A stretch of DNA of 64,000 nt from Kribbella rubisoli (GCF_004217145.1 NZ_SHKR01000012.1:868001-932000), one strand, 5' to 3'; positions 7,466-16,495 are shown, counted from the first letter of the stretch. Notes: generated by a model not told the origin, from the sequence alone. Program-made: numbers and translations.

Positions 7466-8056
7466 ATGCCACTTGCAAGCTACGGGGTCCTCGCTGGACG
7501 GTTGGTTCGGTTCGCGCGGGAGGATCCGAACGACTTCGGCTCGTGGTACCACGGGAAGATGTACGTCGCGGCGCCCGCGGGTGAGTACGAAGGTGCCGTG
7601 GACGTGTCGACGCCAAGCGGCGTACCTGTGGAGTATCGCGAGGTGCGCTATCTCGACGCGGAGCTGTTCGCCGCCACCGCCGCACTGCCTGACAGTTGGC
7701 ACCTGCTCGACAGCACGCCGGACTCCGGTGCGCTCGACTATCTCCGCTCACCGCTGCTGGGATCGTCGCAGTCCGGCTGGGTGGAGAGTACTGCGGACAA
7801 CGCGCTGGACCTGCTCGAGCAGCTACTGACCGGCTCGCGCCGCGTCTACGTGTACGGCGCCCCGTACGACGAGGGCCTCGGCGTCCACGACATCCATTAC
7901 AACCAAGGCGACCCACCCGGCGAGTTCCAGCACCTCGACGCCATCTGGCAAGACGGCGGCACCATCATCGAACGGGCCGACGGGGAACTAGTTGCCTTCC
8001 TCACCAAGTTCAAACCCCAGGTCCTCACCACAGACGACAACGGCCTACCGGTCTGA
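7466..8056 (+). CDS. DUF2278 family protein (YukJ-like)
   Basis: A 196-residue protein matching the DUF2278/YukJ family: the N-terminus YGVLAGRLVRFAREDP, a central strand YEGAVDVSTPSGVPVEYREVRY, and the C-terminal GVHDIHYNQGDP, the most recognisable motif of the family, with FQHLDAIWQDGG after it. Molecular function is unknown. ATG at 7466 follows GGGGGAGA and gives the family N-terminus. It is a single transcription unit converging with the kinase-like fragment downstream; the ends overlap by 12 bases. Confidence 0.85.
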   Translation: MPLASYGVLAGRLVRFAREDPNDFGSWYHGKMYVAAPAGEYEGAVDVSTPSGVPVEYREVRYLDAELFAATAALPDSWHLLDSTPDSGALDYLRSPLLGSSQSGWVESTADNALDLLEQLLTGSRRVYVYGAPYDEGLGVHDIHYNQGDPPGEFQHLDAIWQDGGTIIERADGELVAFLTKFKPQVLTTDDNGLPV

Positions 8057-8399
8057 CCTCAACGGCACCCGCAGTACGACGTGCCCTGGGCGGACCTCCA
8101 GCGTGCCGTCGACGGCTCGTACCCGGTCCGGGAGCTCGCCCAGCTCCAACCGCTCGGCCTGGACCCGAAGATCCAGCGAGAACCAGTCGTTGACCACGGC
8201 ACCTGTCACGAACCTCGCCCCTTGCCGGGTCACCTCAGCGACGAGCAGGTACGCGGTCGTCTCAAGCACGTCCGGGAGTCGCCGCACCGGCAGCTCACCG
8301 ACGGTCAGATCATCGGTCTCGCCCAGCGCCCGGAAGGCGGCCGGCAGACCCTCGTCCTTGAGCATGACCGGAGACAGACCGTGCGCGAGCTCAGGATCA
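8045..8399 (-). pseudogene. Remnant of a histidine kinase C-terminal (HATPase) region
   Basis: The frame from ATG 8365 gives 106 residues. Together with a dozen codons upstream of that ATG it reads ELAHGLSPVMLKDEGLPAAF, the stretch between the phosphoacceptor helix and the ATPase domain of NarL-partner kinases. TAYLLVAEVTRQG resembles the region where the N box should be, and the end, DRVRAVDGTLEVRPG, resembles the kinase C-terminus. The Asn and Gly residues of the ATP pocket are missing. The similarity starting before any start codon, next to the stop of the META-domain gene, argues for a decayed fragment. A short functional protein is possible. Confidence 0.45.
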
Positions 8400-9143
8400 G
8401 CCGACCGCTTTGAGGTCGAGGCCGATGCCGGTGGGGTTCAGCAGGATCAATCGGTTGTGATCGATGGTGTAGGTGACCGTGCCGCCGACGGTGGCCAGGA
8501 TCGCGGCGTGCACCGCCTCGGTTTCGCCCGTGCACGGGTGGTCGCTGATCGTGACACTGGTGAAGGTCAGGTCTGTGCTGGTGCGGGTGAAGGTGCCGGA
8601 CAGTTCATTGCAACCGGTCCAGCCCGTCAGCTGGTCGCCGTCGAAGGTGATCCACGCGTCGGCGGCCTGGTGGTGGTAGTGGAAGAGGTCGCCGTTGGTG
8701 ATCGTGGTGATGACCTTCCAACGGACAGCGTCGAGCGGGAAGTCGGGCTCGGCGACTTTGCGGTCCAGCAGAGTGATCGTCGTATCAGCTGACATGAGTG
8801 TGAGCTCGTCGCCGTACACCTGCCAGCTCGGGTTGCTCATCAGGAACGTCTTCAACCACTCGTCCTGATCTCGGCGTGCCGGTTCGCAACCCTTCGCAGT
8901 ACTGCCGAAGCCGATGATCCACAGCCTGCCGTCGGCCAGCAGTGTGCCGGCTTCGCTGTGCGCGCCGAGTTTGTTGCAGCCGGCGTACGCCCGGAGGACG
9001 TCGTACACCTCTGGGCCTTCTTCGTTCTGGTTGGGAACGCGCGCGAACTCCAGCCGGATGTGCGTGTTCGGCACCAGCTCTTTGGGGGAGCCGTTCTCAG
9101 TCACGGCGGTGGACAGGTACGTCTTGCCGATCGGTGCGGCCAT
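8397..9143 (-). CDS. META-domain protein (two HslJ-like domains)
   Basis: A 248-residue protein with two META-type repeats. The first has AYAGCNKLGAHSEAGTLLADGRLWI followed by AKGCEPARRDQDEWL; the second has FDGDQLTGWTGCNELSGTF followed by DHPCTGETEAVHAAI. The GCN motif and downstream Cys of each repeat are those of HslJ/META domains, usually found in envelope or secreted proteins, yet no signal peptide is seen here. The start overlaps the end of the upstream FAD monooxygenase by 47 bases with no clear ribosome site, suggesting translational coupling. Confidence 0.8.
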   Translation of the reverse strand: MAAPIGKTYLSTAVTENGSPKELVPNTHIRLEFARVPNQNEEGPEVYDVLRAYAGCNKLGAHSEAGTLLADGRLWIIGFGSTAKGCEPARRDQDEWLKTFLMSNPSWQVYGDELTLMSADTTITLLDRKVAEPDFPLDAVRWKVITTITNGDLFHYHHQAADAWITFDGDQLTGWTGCNELSGTFTRTSTDLTFTSVTISDHPCTGETEAVHAAILATVGGTVTYTIDHNRLILLNPTGIGLDLKAVG

Positions 9144-10341
9144 CGGTCGGAGTGTAGTTCTCGACGGTCATGGAGTTGTAGACGCGGGCGCTTTTGGTGG
9201 TTAGGCGGAGGAGGGCTCGGCTTGGTGCTGAGGGGAGGGTGGAGATCAGGCGGGCGCCGTGGGCGAGGCCGGCCATGGCGAGGCGGGAGGTGGGGATGAG
9301 GGTTTTGGCGGCGCTGAGGGCTACGGCGCGGCTGGCGGTGACGTGGGCGGTCATGGCGTCTTCGTATGCCGGGTAGGCGCGTTCGTGGTCGCCGCCGGCG
9401 CGGGCCAGCTCGCCGGCTAGGACGTAGGCGCCGACGACGGCGAGGGTGGTGCTGCCGCCGACGGCGGGGCCGGGGCAATAGGCGGCGTCGCCGACGAGGG
9501 TTACCCGGCCGCGGGACCAGGTGGGCATGCGGAGTTGGGTGATCGAGTCGAAGTAGAAGGCGGGTGTGCGGTCTAGCTCCCCAAGCCAGCCGTCGACCTC
9601 GGGATCCATGCCGTCGAACGCCGCCCGCAACAGCTCCTTCTGCCGGGGTACGTCGCGGTGGTGGTAATCGAGCTCGCGCTCACTCCGGAACAGGAACAAC
9701 GCCCGCGCATCCTCGATGTGCCGCGCGCCGTAGATCCCCGCAGTACGGCCGATGCCCGTATGAATCACCATCTCACCGTCGAGCCCCGCGGCGTTCGGCA
9801 ACGTCAGTACGCCGAGGTACGCCCCGATGAACGAGCTGTACTGCGACTCCTCGCCGAAGACGATGCGCCGTACGTTGGAGTGCAGCCCGTCCGCACCGAT
9901 GACGAGATCGAACCGACGCCGTGCCGCGTTCTCGAACTCCACCTCGCCGTCGGGTGAGATCGCAGTGATCGAGTCGTCGAACATGTACTCGGCCCCATCG
10001 CAGGCGTCGTAGTAGATCTCGCTAAGGTCGTCACGCAGTACCTCGAGGTGACGGTCCGACGTGCCGCCGAACACCTTGGACAGGTCCACTCGCACGGGAC
10101 GTCGTACGCCGTCGCGGTACAGCGTCATCCGGTCGGTGCCGGTGGCCCGCTCCTCGATGCGGGGGAGCACGCCCATCTCCTCCGAGATGTCCACCGCGGG
10201 CCGGAACAGGTCGACGGCATGGCCGCCGGTCTTGCGCAGTACAGGTGCGCGCTCGACGACGGTGACGTCGAAGCCGTACTTGGTCAGCCAGTACGCCAGT
10301 ACCGGACCGGCGACACTGGCGCCGGAGATCAGAATCCGCAT
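9097..10341 (-). CDS. FAD-dependent aromatic-hydroxylase-type monooxygenase
   Basis: A 414-residue flavoprotein of the PHBH/TetX-like class. It shows the dinucleotide-binding motif ILISGASVAGPVLAYWL, the DG motif (DLVIGADGLHSNVR) and the GD motif (RVTLVGDAAYCPGP). Members hydroxylate aromatic compounds or polyketide antibiotics using NAD(P)H and oxygen; the sequence alone does not give the substrate. It is the first gene of a two-gene run with the META-domain protein. It is divergent from the thioredoxin gene, with 76 bases between them. Confidence 0.85.
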   Translation of the reverse strand: MRILISGASVAGPVLAYWLTKYGFDVTVVERAPVLRKTGGHAVDLFRPAVDISEEMGVLPRIEERATGTDRMTLYRDGVRRPVRVDLSKVFGGTSDRHLEVLRDDLSEIYYDACDGAEYMFDDSITAISPDGEVEFENAARRRFDLVIGADGLHSNVRRIVFGEESQYSSFIGAYLGVLTLPNAAGLDGEMVIHTGIGRTAGIYGARHIEDARALFLFRSERELDYHHRDVPRQKELLRAAFDGMDPEVDGWLGELDRTPAFYFDSITQLRMPTWSRGRVTLVGDAAYCPGPAVGGSTTLAVVGAYVLAGELARAGGDHERAYPAYEDAMTAHVTASRAVALSAAKTLIPTSRLAMAGLAHGARLISTLPSAPSRALLRLTTKSARVYNSMTVENYTPTDGRTDRQDVPVHRRD

Positions 10342-10417
10342 GAGTATGCCTCCCTCGGGTCACTCCTTGATCGGAGCCGCCGACCCACTTTCGACACGGG
10401 GAGGTGGAGAATGTGGC

Positions 10418-10843
10418 ATGGCTGAAATCGTGTCGTGCCCACACTGCGGGCAGAAGAACCGCGTTCAGGCGACCGCCGACGGCAAACCGGTCTGCGGTAA
10501 GTGCGGTAAGCCGTTGCCCTGGATGGTTCACGCAGGTGACAAGGACTTCGCCGAGGTCGTCGAGATGTCCAGCACCCCGGTCCTGGTCGACGTGTGGGCG
10601 CCGTGGTGCGGGCCGTGCCGGATGGTCAGCCCGGTCCTCGAGAAGCTCGCCACCGAGAAGGCCGGCCAGATCAAGCTGGTGAAGATCAACGCCGACGAGG
10701 CGCCCGACGTGTCGCGCCACTTCGACATCCGGTCGATCCCCACGCTGATGGTCTTCCGCCAGGGCAAACCGATTGCCACCCACATCGGCGCGGCACCGGC
10801 CGCCGTACTCCGTCCCTGGCTGGAAGATGCCCTGAGCAACTGA
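10418..10843 (+). CDS. trxA: Thioredoxin with N-terminal zinc ribbon (Trx2-like)
   Basis: A 141-residue cytosolic thioredoxin. The N-terminus carries two CXXC pairs (CPHC and CGKC, about residues 6-34) forming a zinc ribbon as in thioredoxin 2. The thioredoxin fold follows, with active site WAPWCGPCRM near residue 66 and the cis-Pro in DIRSIPTLMVF. It reduces disulfides and probably responds to oxidative stress through the zinc site, by analogy with Trx2. ATG at 10418 lies 13 bases from GGGGAGG, a slightly long spacing. Confidence 0.92.
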   Translation: MAEIVSCPHCGQKNRVQATADGKPVCGKCGKPLPWMVHAGDKDFAEVVEMSSTPVLVDVWAPWCGPCRMVSPVLEKLATEKAGQIKLVKINADEAPDVSRHFDIRSIPTLMVFRQGKPIATHIGAAPAAVLRPWLEDALSN

Positions 10844-10858
10844 TCACGGGGAGCCTCG

Positions 10859-11476
10859 ATGACCGCGAATGCCCGGCAGCTCGTCTCCGTGCTCATCGGC
10901 TGCGTCGTCGGCGCGATCGTTGCGGTCATCTGGAGCGTGCCGCTGGGTGCTCTGGCGGCGATCGCGGTGATCGGGGCCGCGTTCGTGATCAGCGCGGTCA
11001 TCGTGTTGTGGCCGATGGACGCCGACGCTACCCGCCGGCACGTCGGTCGGGAGGATTTCCGGCCGGCCGTCGATGAGCTGTTCGTGGTGGCGCTGGCAAT
11101 CGGCGCCGTCACCGTCATCGCACTGATCCTGATTCTCGGGCGCTCGCACGGCCAGAACGTCGCCGCCGCGATCGGCCTCGCCGGCGTCTTCATGAACTGG
11201 GCCGTCCTGCACATGATGTACGCCGCCCGCTACGCCCACCTCTACTACGAAGCGCCCGTCGGCGGGATCGACTTCAACAGCGACGAGAGTCCGGCGTACC
11301 GCGACTTCTTCTACTTCAGTTACAACCTCGGCATGACCTACCAGGTCTCCGACACGAGCGTGTCCAGCTCGGCCATCCGTTCCGTCGTACTGCGTCACTG
11401 TCTGCTCTCGTACGTCTTCGGGACGGTCATTCTCGCCGCGACCATCAACCTCGTCGCCGGCATCGTGACCAGCTGA
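10859..11476 (+). CDS. DUF1345 family membrane protein
   Basis: A 205-residue integral membrane protein with about five hydrophobic segments (residues 8-30, 33-53, 73-93, 100-120 and 180-202). The DUF1345 signature is plain: [19 protein letters not shown], then [19 protein letters not shown] and [16 protein letters not shown]. Function is unknown. It follows the thioredoxin by 15 bases with GGGGAG before the ATG, so the two are probably co-transcribed. Confidence 0.88.
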   Translation: MTANARQLVSVLIGCVVGAIVAVIWSVPLGALAAIAVIGAAFVISAVIVLWPMDADATRRHVGREDFRPAVDELFVVALAIGAVTVIALILILGRSHGQNVAAAIGLAGVFMNWAVLHMMYAARYAHLYYEAPVGGIDFNSDESPAYRDFFYFSYNLGMTYQVSDTSVSSSAIRSVVLRHCLLSYVFGTVILAATINLVAGIVTS

Positions 11477-11571
11477 GGCACGGACAGTAACGCTGCGTCG
11501 TGTGACGCGATGTAACGACTGTCGTCCCGGGGGGAACCGGCTCGACGCAGGGCCGGGCCGGAGGGGACTGG

Positions 11572-11925
11572 ATGACTGTCGACACGTACTGGGGCCAGAC
11601 CGACGACGAGCTGTACGAGCGCCTGGGAGCGGCGCTGCTGGGGGAGGGGCTCGGCGTCTCCCCGGACGACCGCGACAGCCACCGCAAGTTCGGCCGATCC
11701 TGGTTCGCCAACAAGACGCGTGAACTGCAGCGGATCGTCTGCCATGCGGAGGTCGTCCAAGGCCTCCTCGGTACGTCGACCTCGGACCGGGTCATCGACG
11801 GCGGCGCGGTCTACGAGTTGCTGCAGGGACACGGGCACGACCCCGTGAGCGCGGCGATCCTCGCAGTACTGATCGCGCGGATCGGACTGGGCACCTTCTG
11901 CGCGACAGCGCCGCCCAAACCATGA
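11572..11925 (+). CDS. Small unknown protein coupled to a metallopeptidase
   Basis: A 117-residue soluble protein with no recognised family. It starts MTVDTYWGQTDDELYERLGAAL after a good site (GGAGGGGAC) and contains FGRSWFANKTRELQRI and GGAVYELLQGHGHDPVSAAI. It could be a small helical adaptor. Its stop overlaps the start of the metallopeptidase gene (ATGA), so the two are translationally coupled and probably work together. Confidence 0.7.
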   Translation: MTVDTYWGQTDDELYERLGAALLGEGLGVSPDDRDSHRKFGRSWFANKTRELQRIVCHAEVVQGLLGTSTSDRVIDGGAVYELLQGHGHDPVSAAILAVLIARIGLGTFCATAPPKP

Positions 11926-13271
11926 GCGACGAGACGATGGCGGACCGGCGGTACCGGATGCTGGAGCCGGATCGGTCGGTGGAGCTGGAACAGATGCGGG
12001 CGAAGCTCGTCGAGCTCGGGGACACCGCGAGTCTGAAGACGCTCGGCAAGATGGAGCGCGGCTTCGACCGGTTCGACAAGGGCAAGCACGGCGACCCGAT
12101 GAAGGGTCTGCTGATGACGATCTCCGAAGAGGTCCGGTCGGCGATGCGCGACTTGGGCGCCGACACCGACAAGCTCGAGTCCGCTCGGGTCGGGTCGACG
12201 CTCCGGGAGGAGGTCTCGGCGCAGCTGACGCCGTTCAGCGACGGGTCCGGGCTCGCGATGATCTCCGACGCCGTGCTGAGCCTTGCCTTTCTCTACTGCC
12301 AGTACGCCGGAGTGGTCACGCGGTCCAAGGCCGCCTGGTTCCGGCGGGGCACGACCGCCCGCGACGAGAGCCTGTTGATCGGCCTACTGCGGTACTACAA
12401 CGTCAATCAACGCGTCTTCGGTCTCGCCGGCAAGCTCGGCTGGCGTACATCCCGGCGCGCGATGCTCACCAGTTATCTGGTGGGAATGAACGCGGCGCGC
12501 TTCATCGTTGCGCACGAGCTCAGCCATCACGTGCTCGGGCATTCGTCGGCGCCGAGCGGGTTCTCGCCCGGCGAGCACCTGCCCGTCTGTTCGGACAGTC
12601 AGCGGCTGGAGATGGAGGCCGACGAGTTCGCCTTCCGCACCGTGCGTCGTGCGGCCGGGCCCTTCGAGCGGTCGGCCCTCACCGGCGCGCTGATGGCGAT
12701 GCTGGCGATCCACTCGACCGAGCAGGCGCTGTTCGTACGCCGTGGCGTCACGCATCCGGCTGCTGCCACGAGGGCGTCGTACCTGCTGCAACAGGTTGAT
12801 CCGGAATTGCAGTCGTATGCCGACAACTTCATCGGCACGTTCCTCAAGGCGACAGAGTTGTCGTCGGACTTTTCCGAGTCGGCACAGCCTTTTGAGTGGG
12901 AGCAGTACGCCGCGGCGCGCGACGTCACGTCGTCGCACCCGGTCGACTATCTGCGGACGATCAGCCTGCTGGACCAGTTGCAGTGCAGCCCGGATCAGCG
13001 CCTTGTCGACGCGGTTGCAAAATCTGCACTGCCGATCGCAGGAGCGGGCGCAAGCTATGCAGGCGACGTACGCCGGGCGCTCGCAACGTGGGGTCTGGGC
13101 TCCGAGCAGATCGACAGCATGCTGGATCCGAATCGGGCGCTGACCTTTCACACCTTGTACGAAGCCATCCAGGCCAGTCTGATGGCGCAGGGAATGCCGC
13201 CCGCCGAGCGGATCGGCATACCGCTCGCCGCCGCCAGGCTGGTCAGCGATCGAGTCTGTACTGCGCGATGA
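11922..13271 (+). CDS. Putative zinc metallopeptidase (HEXXH, M48/ImmA-like)
   Basis: A 449-residue protein. Residues near 195 read RFIVAHELSHHVLGHSS, an HEXXH zinc motif with an additional downstream His, and an acidic stretch, SQRLEMEADEFAF, about 35 residues later supplies the likely third ligand, as in M48-like and DUF955-type peptidases. The N-terminal 180 residues are predicted helical and unlike a known domain; no signal peptide or clear membrane segment is seen, so it is probably cytosolic. It follows a small coupled gene. It converges with the epimerase gene (29-base overlap). Substrate is unknown. Confidence 0.75.
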   Translation: MSDETMADRRYRMLEPDRSVELEQMRAKLVELGDTASLKTLGKMERGFDRFDKGKHGDPMKGLLMTISEEVRSAMRDLGADTDKLESARVGSTLREEVSAQLTPFSDGSGLAMISDAVLSLAFLYCQYAGVVTRSKAAWFRRGTTARDESLLIGLLRYYNVNQRVFGLAGKLGWRTSRRAMLTSYLVGMNAARFIVAHELSHHVLGHSSAPSGFSPGEHLPVCSDSQRLEMEADEFAFRTVRRAAGPFERSALTGALMAMLAIHSTEQALFVRRGVTHPAAATRASYLLQQVDPELQSYADNFIGTFLKATELSSDFSESAQPFEWEQYAAARDVTSSHPVDYLRTISLLDQLQCSPDQRLVDAVAKSALPIAGAGASYAGDVRRALATWGLGSEQIDSMLDPNRALTFHTLYEAIQASLMAQGMPPAERIGIPLAAARLVSDRVCTAR

Positions 13272-14235
13272 GCGCGGTCATGGCCTCGTCGATGGCGGGG
13301 TCGATGCGCTGCCGAGTCGGGTCCTCGTCGTACCAGGCGATGATCTCGCGGGCACCCACCTCGAACGGGATCGTGGCGACGTAGTCCGGGACGACCTGGC
13401 GGAGCTTGCTGTTGTCGAAGACGGCCGAGTGCGTCTTGTCGCCGAGCAGGCCGGCGCCCCAGCTCGGATGGACGGCGGCGATCGCGTCGGACGGGACGTG
13501 GACGATCTGTGCCGTCGTTCCGGCCGCGGCGGCGAGGGTGTGCGCGATCTGGTCCCAGGTCAGGACGTCGTCGGAGGTGATCTGGAAGGTGTCGCCGAGC
13601 GTGCGCGGGTGGCCGAGCAGCGGGACGAGCCCGCGGGCGAAGTCGCGGTGATGCGTCAGCGTCCACAGCGACGTCCCGTCGCCGTGGACGACGACGGGTT
13701 CGCCGCGGCGCATGCGGTCGACGATCGTCCAGCCGCCGTCGAACGGGATCAGCGTGCGGTCGTACGTGTGCGAGGGCCGCACGATCGTGACCGGGAAGTT
13801 CTCGTCGCGGTAGAGCGCGGTCAGCAGGTCCTCGCAGGCGATCTTGTTCCGCGAGTACTGCCAGAACGGGTTCCGCAACGGCGTCGACTCGGTGATCGGC
13901 AACCGGGCGGGCGGCGTCTGGTACGCCGATGCCGAGCTGATGAAGACGTACTGGCCGACGTGTCCACGCAACGCATCGGTCCGGGCGCGCACCTGCTCCG
14001 GGGTGAACGCCAGCCAGTCGACCACTACATCGAAGTCCTGCCCGGCAACCTCGGCGAAGGCCGCCGCGTCCTCGATGTCGGCGCTGACCTGCCGCACCTC
14101 CGGCGGCAGCGGCCGGCTCGAGGTCTTGCCGCGGTTGACGACCGTGAGGTCGATCCCCACCTCGACAGCGCGCCGCGAGCACGCCGAGCTGATAATCCCA
14201 GTCCCACCCAGAAACAGAACCCGCAGTCCAGTCAC
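13243..14235 (-). CDS. NAD-dependent epimerase/dehydratase (extended SDR)
   Basis: A 330-residue extended short-chain dehydrogenase. The N-terminus LRVLFLGGTGIISSACSRRA carries a GGTGXXS nucleotide motif. The catalytic pair is in YSRNK (YXXXK) near residue 145, preceded by FISSASAY. C-terminal segments (TITSDDVLTWDQIAHTL, DNSKLRQVVPDY) are like those of sugar epimerases and chloroplast RNA-binding-type SDRs. GTG at 14235 was chosen because it follows GGGAGA and immediately gives the Rossmann strand. Substrate is unknown, probably a nucleotide sugar. Confidence 0.82.
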   Translation of the reverse strand: MTGLRVLFLGGTGIISSACSRRAVEVGIDLTVVNRGKTSSRPLPPEVRQVSADIEDAAAFAEVAGQDFDVVVDWLAFTPEQVRARTDALRGHVGQYVFISSASAYQTPPARLPITESTPLRNPFWQYSRNKIACEDLLTALYRDENFPVTIVRPSHTYDRTLIPFDGGWTIVDRMRRGEPVVVHGDGTSLWTLTHHRDFARGLVPLLGHPRTLGDTFQITSDDVLTWDQIAHTLAAAAGTTAQIVHVPSDAIAAVHPSWGAGLLGDKTHSAVFDNSKLRQVVPDYVATIPFEVGAREIIAWYDEDPTRQRIDPAIDEAMTALIAQYRLDR

Positions 14236-14309
14236 CCGGCCAAGTCTCCCAGACCGCCCCGACCACCGCACTACGATGTCCACGCCCGCCGTGCCTAGAC
14301 TCAGGTCCG

Positions 14310-14831
14310 ATGACCAAAGACTCGGACGTTGACGATGCCAATATAATCTGGATCGGCGGTCCGGCGGCCGCCGGCAAAACGACGGTCAGTCGCCTGTTCG
14401 CTCAAAAGCATGGATTTGTCTACTACAGCGTAGATGCCCACGCATTCGCTCACGAGAAACGAGCGGCGGCGGCCGGAATTCACGTTCTGGGCACCGGTCC
14501 CGGCGACTTTGATCGCCGGCCTATGATCATCGAAGATGTCAGGTCCCTGGCTGCCGGTGTGACGGTCGTCGTCGAGGGCGCGTTCGTCACTCCGAGCATG
14601 GCGGGCGTCGGCGAGAATGCAGTGTGGCTCATGCCCTCCCAGGATGAACAGCGTGCACGGCTCGAGCGCAGGGATCCTGGCGGTGACCACGAAGGTTGTG
14701 TCTGGGGGTGGGGGCTGGTGCGTAGCCAGCTCCAGAACACCGGGGCCCGGGTGATCGTCGTCGACGGGCAGACGGTGGAGCAAACAGTTATGGCCGTCGA
14801 GCAGATGTTCAAAGATTTTTTGGAGAAATGA
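14310..14831 (+). CDS. P-loop kinase-like ATPase (AAA_33 type)
   Basis: A 173-residue protein with a Walker A motif GGPAAAGKTTVSRLFA at residues 16-31 and a YYSVDAHAF segment where small-molecule kinases hold a catalytic Asp. A hydrophobic strand (VTVVVEGAFVTPSM) and a possible arginine finger region (QRARLERRDPGG) follow. This is the layout of cytidylate/shikimate-like kinases. Substrate is not identifiable. Its stop overlaps the start of the aldo/keto reductase (ATGATG), so translation is coupled. Confidence 0.72.
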   Translation: MTKDSDVDDANIIWIGGPAAAGKTTVSRLFAQKHGFVYYSVDAHAFAHEKRAAAAGIHVLGTGPGDFDRRPMIIEDVRSLAAGVTVVVEGAFVTPSMAGVGENAVWLMPSQDEQRARLERRDPGGDHEGCVWGWGLVRSQLQNTGARVIVVDGQTVEQTVMAVEQMFKDFLEK

Positions 14832-15634
14832 TGCAGGGACTTTCCGGTCGGGTTGTGCTTGGGCTTGCTGGGTTTTCTATGACGCCGCGTGATCGAAAGG
14901 CAGATCTCGCGACCATTCGCGCCGGCATCGAAGCCGGTGCGGCGATTCTCGACACCGCACGGGCATATGCCCAGGTGGACAATTCGCTGTACGGCGAAGA
15001 GCTCGCCGCCGAAGCCGCGAATGGGACGGATGTGATTGTCGGCACGAAGGGCGGTCACTCGCGGATCAACGCGGACACGTGGGACGCGGACATCAGCGCC
15101 GGCCGGATCCGGGACGACGTCGAGTCGAGCTTGCGGGTGTTCGGACGCGAGCAGCTCGACCTGTACTACCTGCACAGAGTCGACCTCGCCGACCAGCCGG
15201 TGGAAGAGGGCGTCGCCGCGCTGGCAGCTCTCCGCGACGAGGGGAAGCTGGCGCGGATCGGCCTGTCGAATGTCACAGTCTCCGAGCTCGAGCGCGCAAC
15301 GGCGATCGCGCAGGTCGACGCCGTACAGAATCGCCACACGGCCATGGGCCGCGAGGCGGACGACGTCGTCGCGTGGTGCGAAGCCAACCAAGTCGCGTTC
15401 TTCGCCTACTCACCGCTACGCTCGTCGATCCCGGCCCCGCGCCTGGCCGCCGTCGCCGCAGAGCGAGGCGCGACCCTTCAACGCCTGCAACTGGCCGCTC
15501 TGCTGCACTCGTCGCCGGTCGTGTCCGTGATCTCCGGCGCCACCCGACCGCAGACGGCGCTCGACTCCATCGCCGCCGAGCGCGAACCATGGACCGCCGA
15601 GCTCCAAACCGCGTACGAAGCAGACCTGGCTTAG
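14828..15634 (+). CDS. Aldo/keto reductase
   Basis: A 268-residue NAD(P)H-dependent oxidoreductase of the AKR fold. Family markers in order are ILDTARAY (catalytic Asp), VIVGTKGG (catalytic Lys), LDLYYLHRVD (catalytic His), ARIGLSNVTVSELE, VDAVQNRH, and VSVISGATRPQTAL near the C-terminus for cofactor binding. The usual catalytic Tyr position reads AYAQVDNSLYG. It is translationally coupled to the P-loop kinase upstream, which suggests a shared substrate pathway. The specific carbonyl substrate is not known. Confidence 0.88.
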   Translation: MMQGLSGRVVLGLAGFSMTPRDRKADLATIRAGIEAGAAILDTARAYAQVDNSLYGEELAAEAANGTDVIVGTKGGHSRINADTWDADISAGRIRDDVESSLRVFGREQLDLYYLHRVDLADQPVEEGVAALAALRDEGKLARIGLSNVTVSELERATAIAQVDAVQNRHTAMGREADDVVAWCEANQVAFFAYSPLRSSIPAPRLAAVAAERGATLQRLQLAALLHSSPVVSVISGATRPQTALDSIAAEREPWTAELQTAYEADLA

Positions 15635-15783
15635 AGGCGGTCCAGGAGCTCGTCGTCGGCCTTGATCGCATCCGGGCCGCGAGGCGCCGGGCGGCGGACG
15701 AGAGCCAGGAGCGCACGCAGGCGTCGGACCAGATCCGCGTCATACGGATCTGGTCCGGACTGCCGGTAACTGCAGCGTCGCAT
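15631..15783 (-). CDS. Small basic protein, unknown
   Basis: A 50-residue protein starting MRRCSYRQSGPDPYDADLV and rich in Arg, with a likely helix LVRRLRALLALVRRP. ATG at 15783 is preceded by GGGAGGAG at 8 bases, an excellent site, which supports translation. It overlaps the end of the convergent aldo/keto reductase gene by 4 bases and lies downstream of the TetR gene on the same strand. No family is recognised. Confidence 0.5.
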   Translation of the reverse strand: MRRCSYRQSGPDPYDADLVRRLRALLALVRRPAPRGPDAIKADDELLDRL

Positions 15784-15844
15784 CAACCCAACTCCTCCCA
15801 AGGGGATATCGAGTCGGACCAAGTGGTCGTTACAGGCCCCGGCC

Positions 15845-16417
15845 TCAGAAAGCTGGTTCTTCGCGACTGCGGTACTTCAGCAGCCCCTCGACGCCGCGCA
15901 GGAACGTCTCGCAGATCGGCTTCGGATCGGTCAGGCAGCCGGCAGTCATCGCGCCGTCGCGGAGCATGACGAAGTGCCGGGCGGCCGGCTCTGCGTCGTG
16001 CTTCCCGATGCCGGAGAACAGCTCGATCATCGTGTCCAGGAACCACTGCCGGTGCTTGAGCACCGCTTGGTGGACCGGATGCGCCGGATCCGGGTACTCG
16101 GCCGCGGCGTTCAGGAACGCACACCCGCGGAAGCCGGCACTCCGGATGTCGTCGGTGATCGACCGGCCGACAGTTCGAATCACCTCGTCGGCGTTCGTTT
16201 CCTCGGCCCGCGCGGCATCGGTCCGCGCACGGATCGCCTCGTCGGCCTGCGTCAGGTAGGCGACGATCAGGTCGTCCTTGCTGGGGAAGTGCTTGTAGAG
16301 CGTGGCGCGGGTGACCTGCGCCTCGCCGATGACGCGATCGACGCCCACTGCGCGAATGCCCTCGGCGTAGAAGAGCCCGGTGGCCTTGCTGAGCAGTCGA
16401 GCTCTTGCCTCCGACAT
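15845..16417 (-). CDS. TetR family transcriptional regulator
   Basis: A 190-residue regulator. The DNA-binding domain is residues 5-55, with AEGIRAVGVDRVIGEAQVTRATLYKHFPSKDDLI as the helix-turn-helix. The C-terminal ligand domain contains FRGCAFLNAAAEYPDPAHPVH, typical of the TetR_C_16-like YcdC/AcrR group. It is divergent from a small membrane protein, and two copies of the same palindrome lie in the 110-base gap. It most likely represses itself and that gene. Confidence 0.9.
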   Translation of the reverse strand: MSEARARLLSKATGLFYAEGIRAVGVDRVIGEAQVTRATLYKHFPSKDDLIVAYLTQADEAIRARTDAARAEETNADEVIRTVGRSITDDIRSAGFRGCAFLNAAAEYPDPAHPVHQAVLKHRQWFLDTMIELFSGIGKHDAEPAARHFVMLRDGAMTAGCLTDPKPICETFLRGVEGLLKYRSREEPAF

Positions 16418-16446
16418 CTGTGACCTCCTGCCTCGACCCTAGCAGA

Positions 16447-16462
16447 TAGAACGGTCGGTCTT
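16447..16462. promoter_or_regulatory. TetR operator 1
   Basis: TAGAACGGTCGGTCTT is an imperfect palindrome on the TetR side of the divergent promoter region. It matches operator 2 (16496-16511, read in reverse) at nearly every base. Confidence 0.65.
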
Positions 16463-16495
16463 GACAACGATGGCCAGCAAGCCGCAGTCTCTAAC

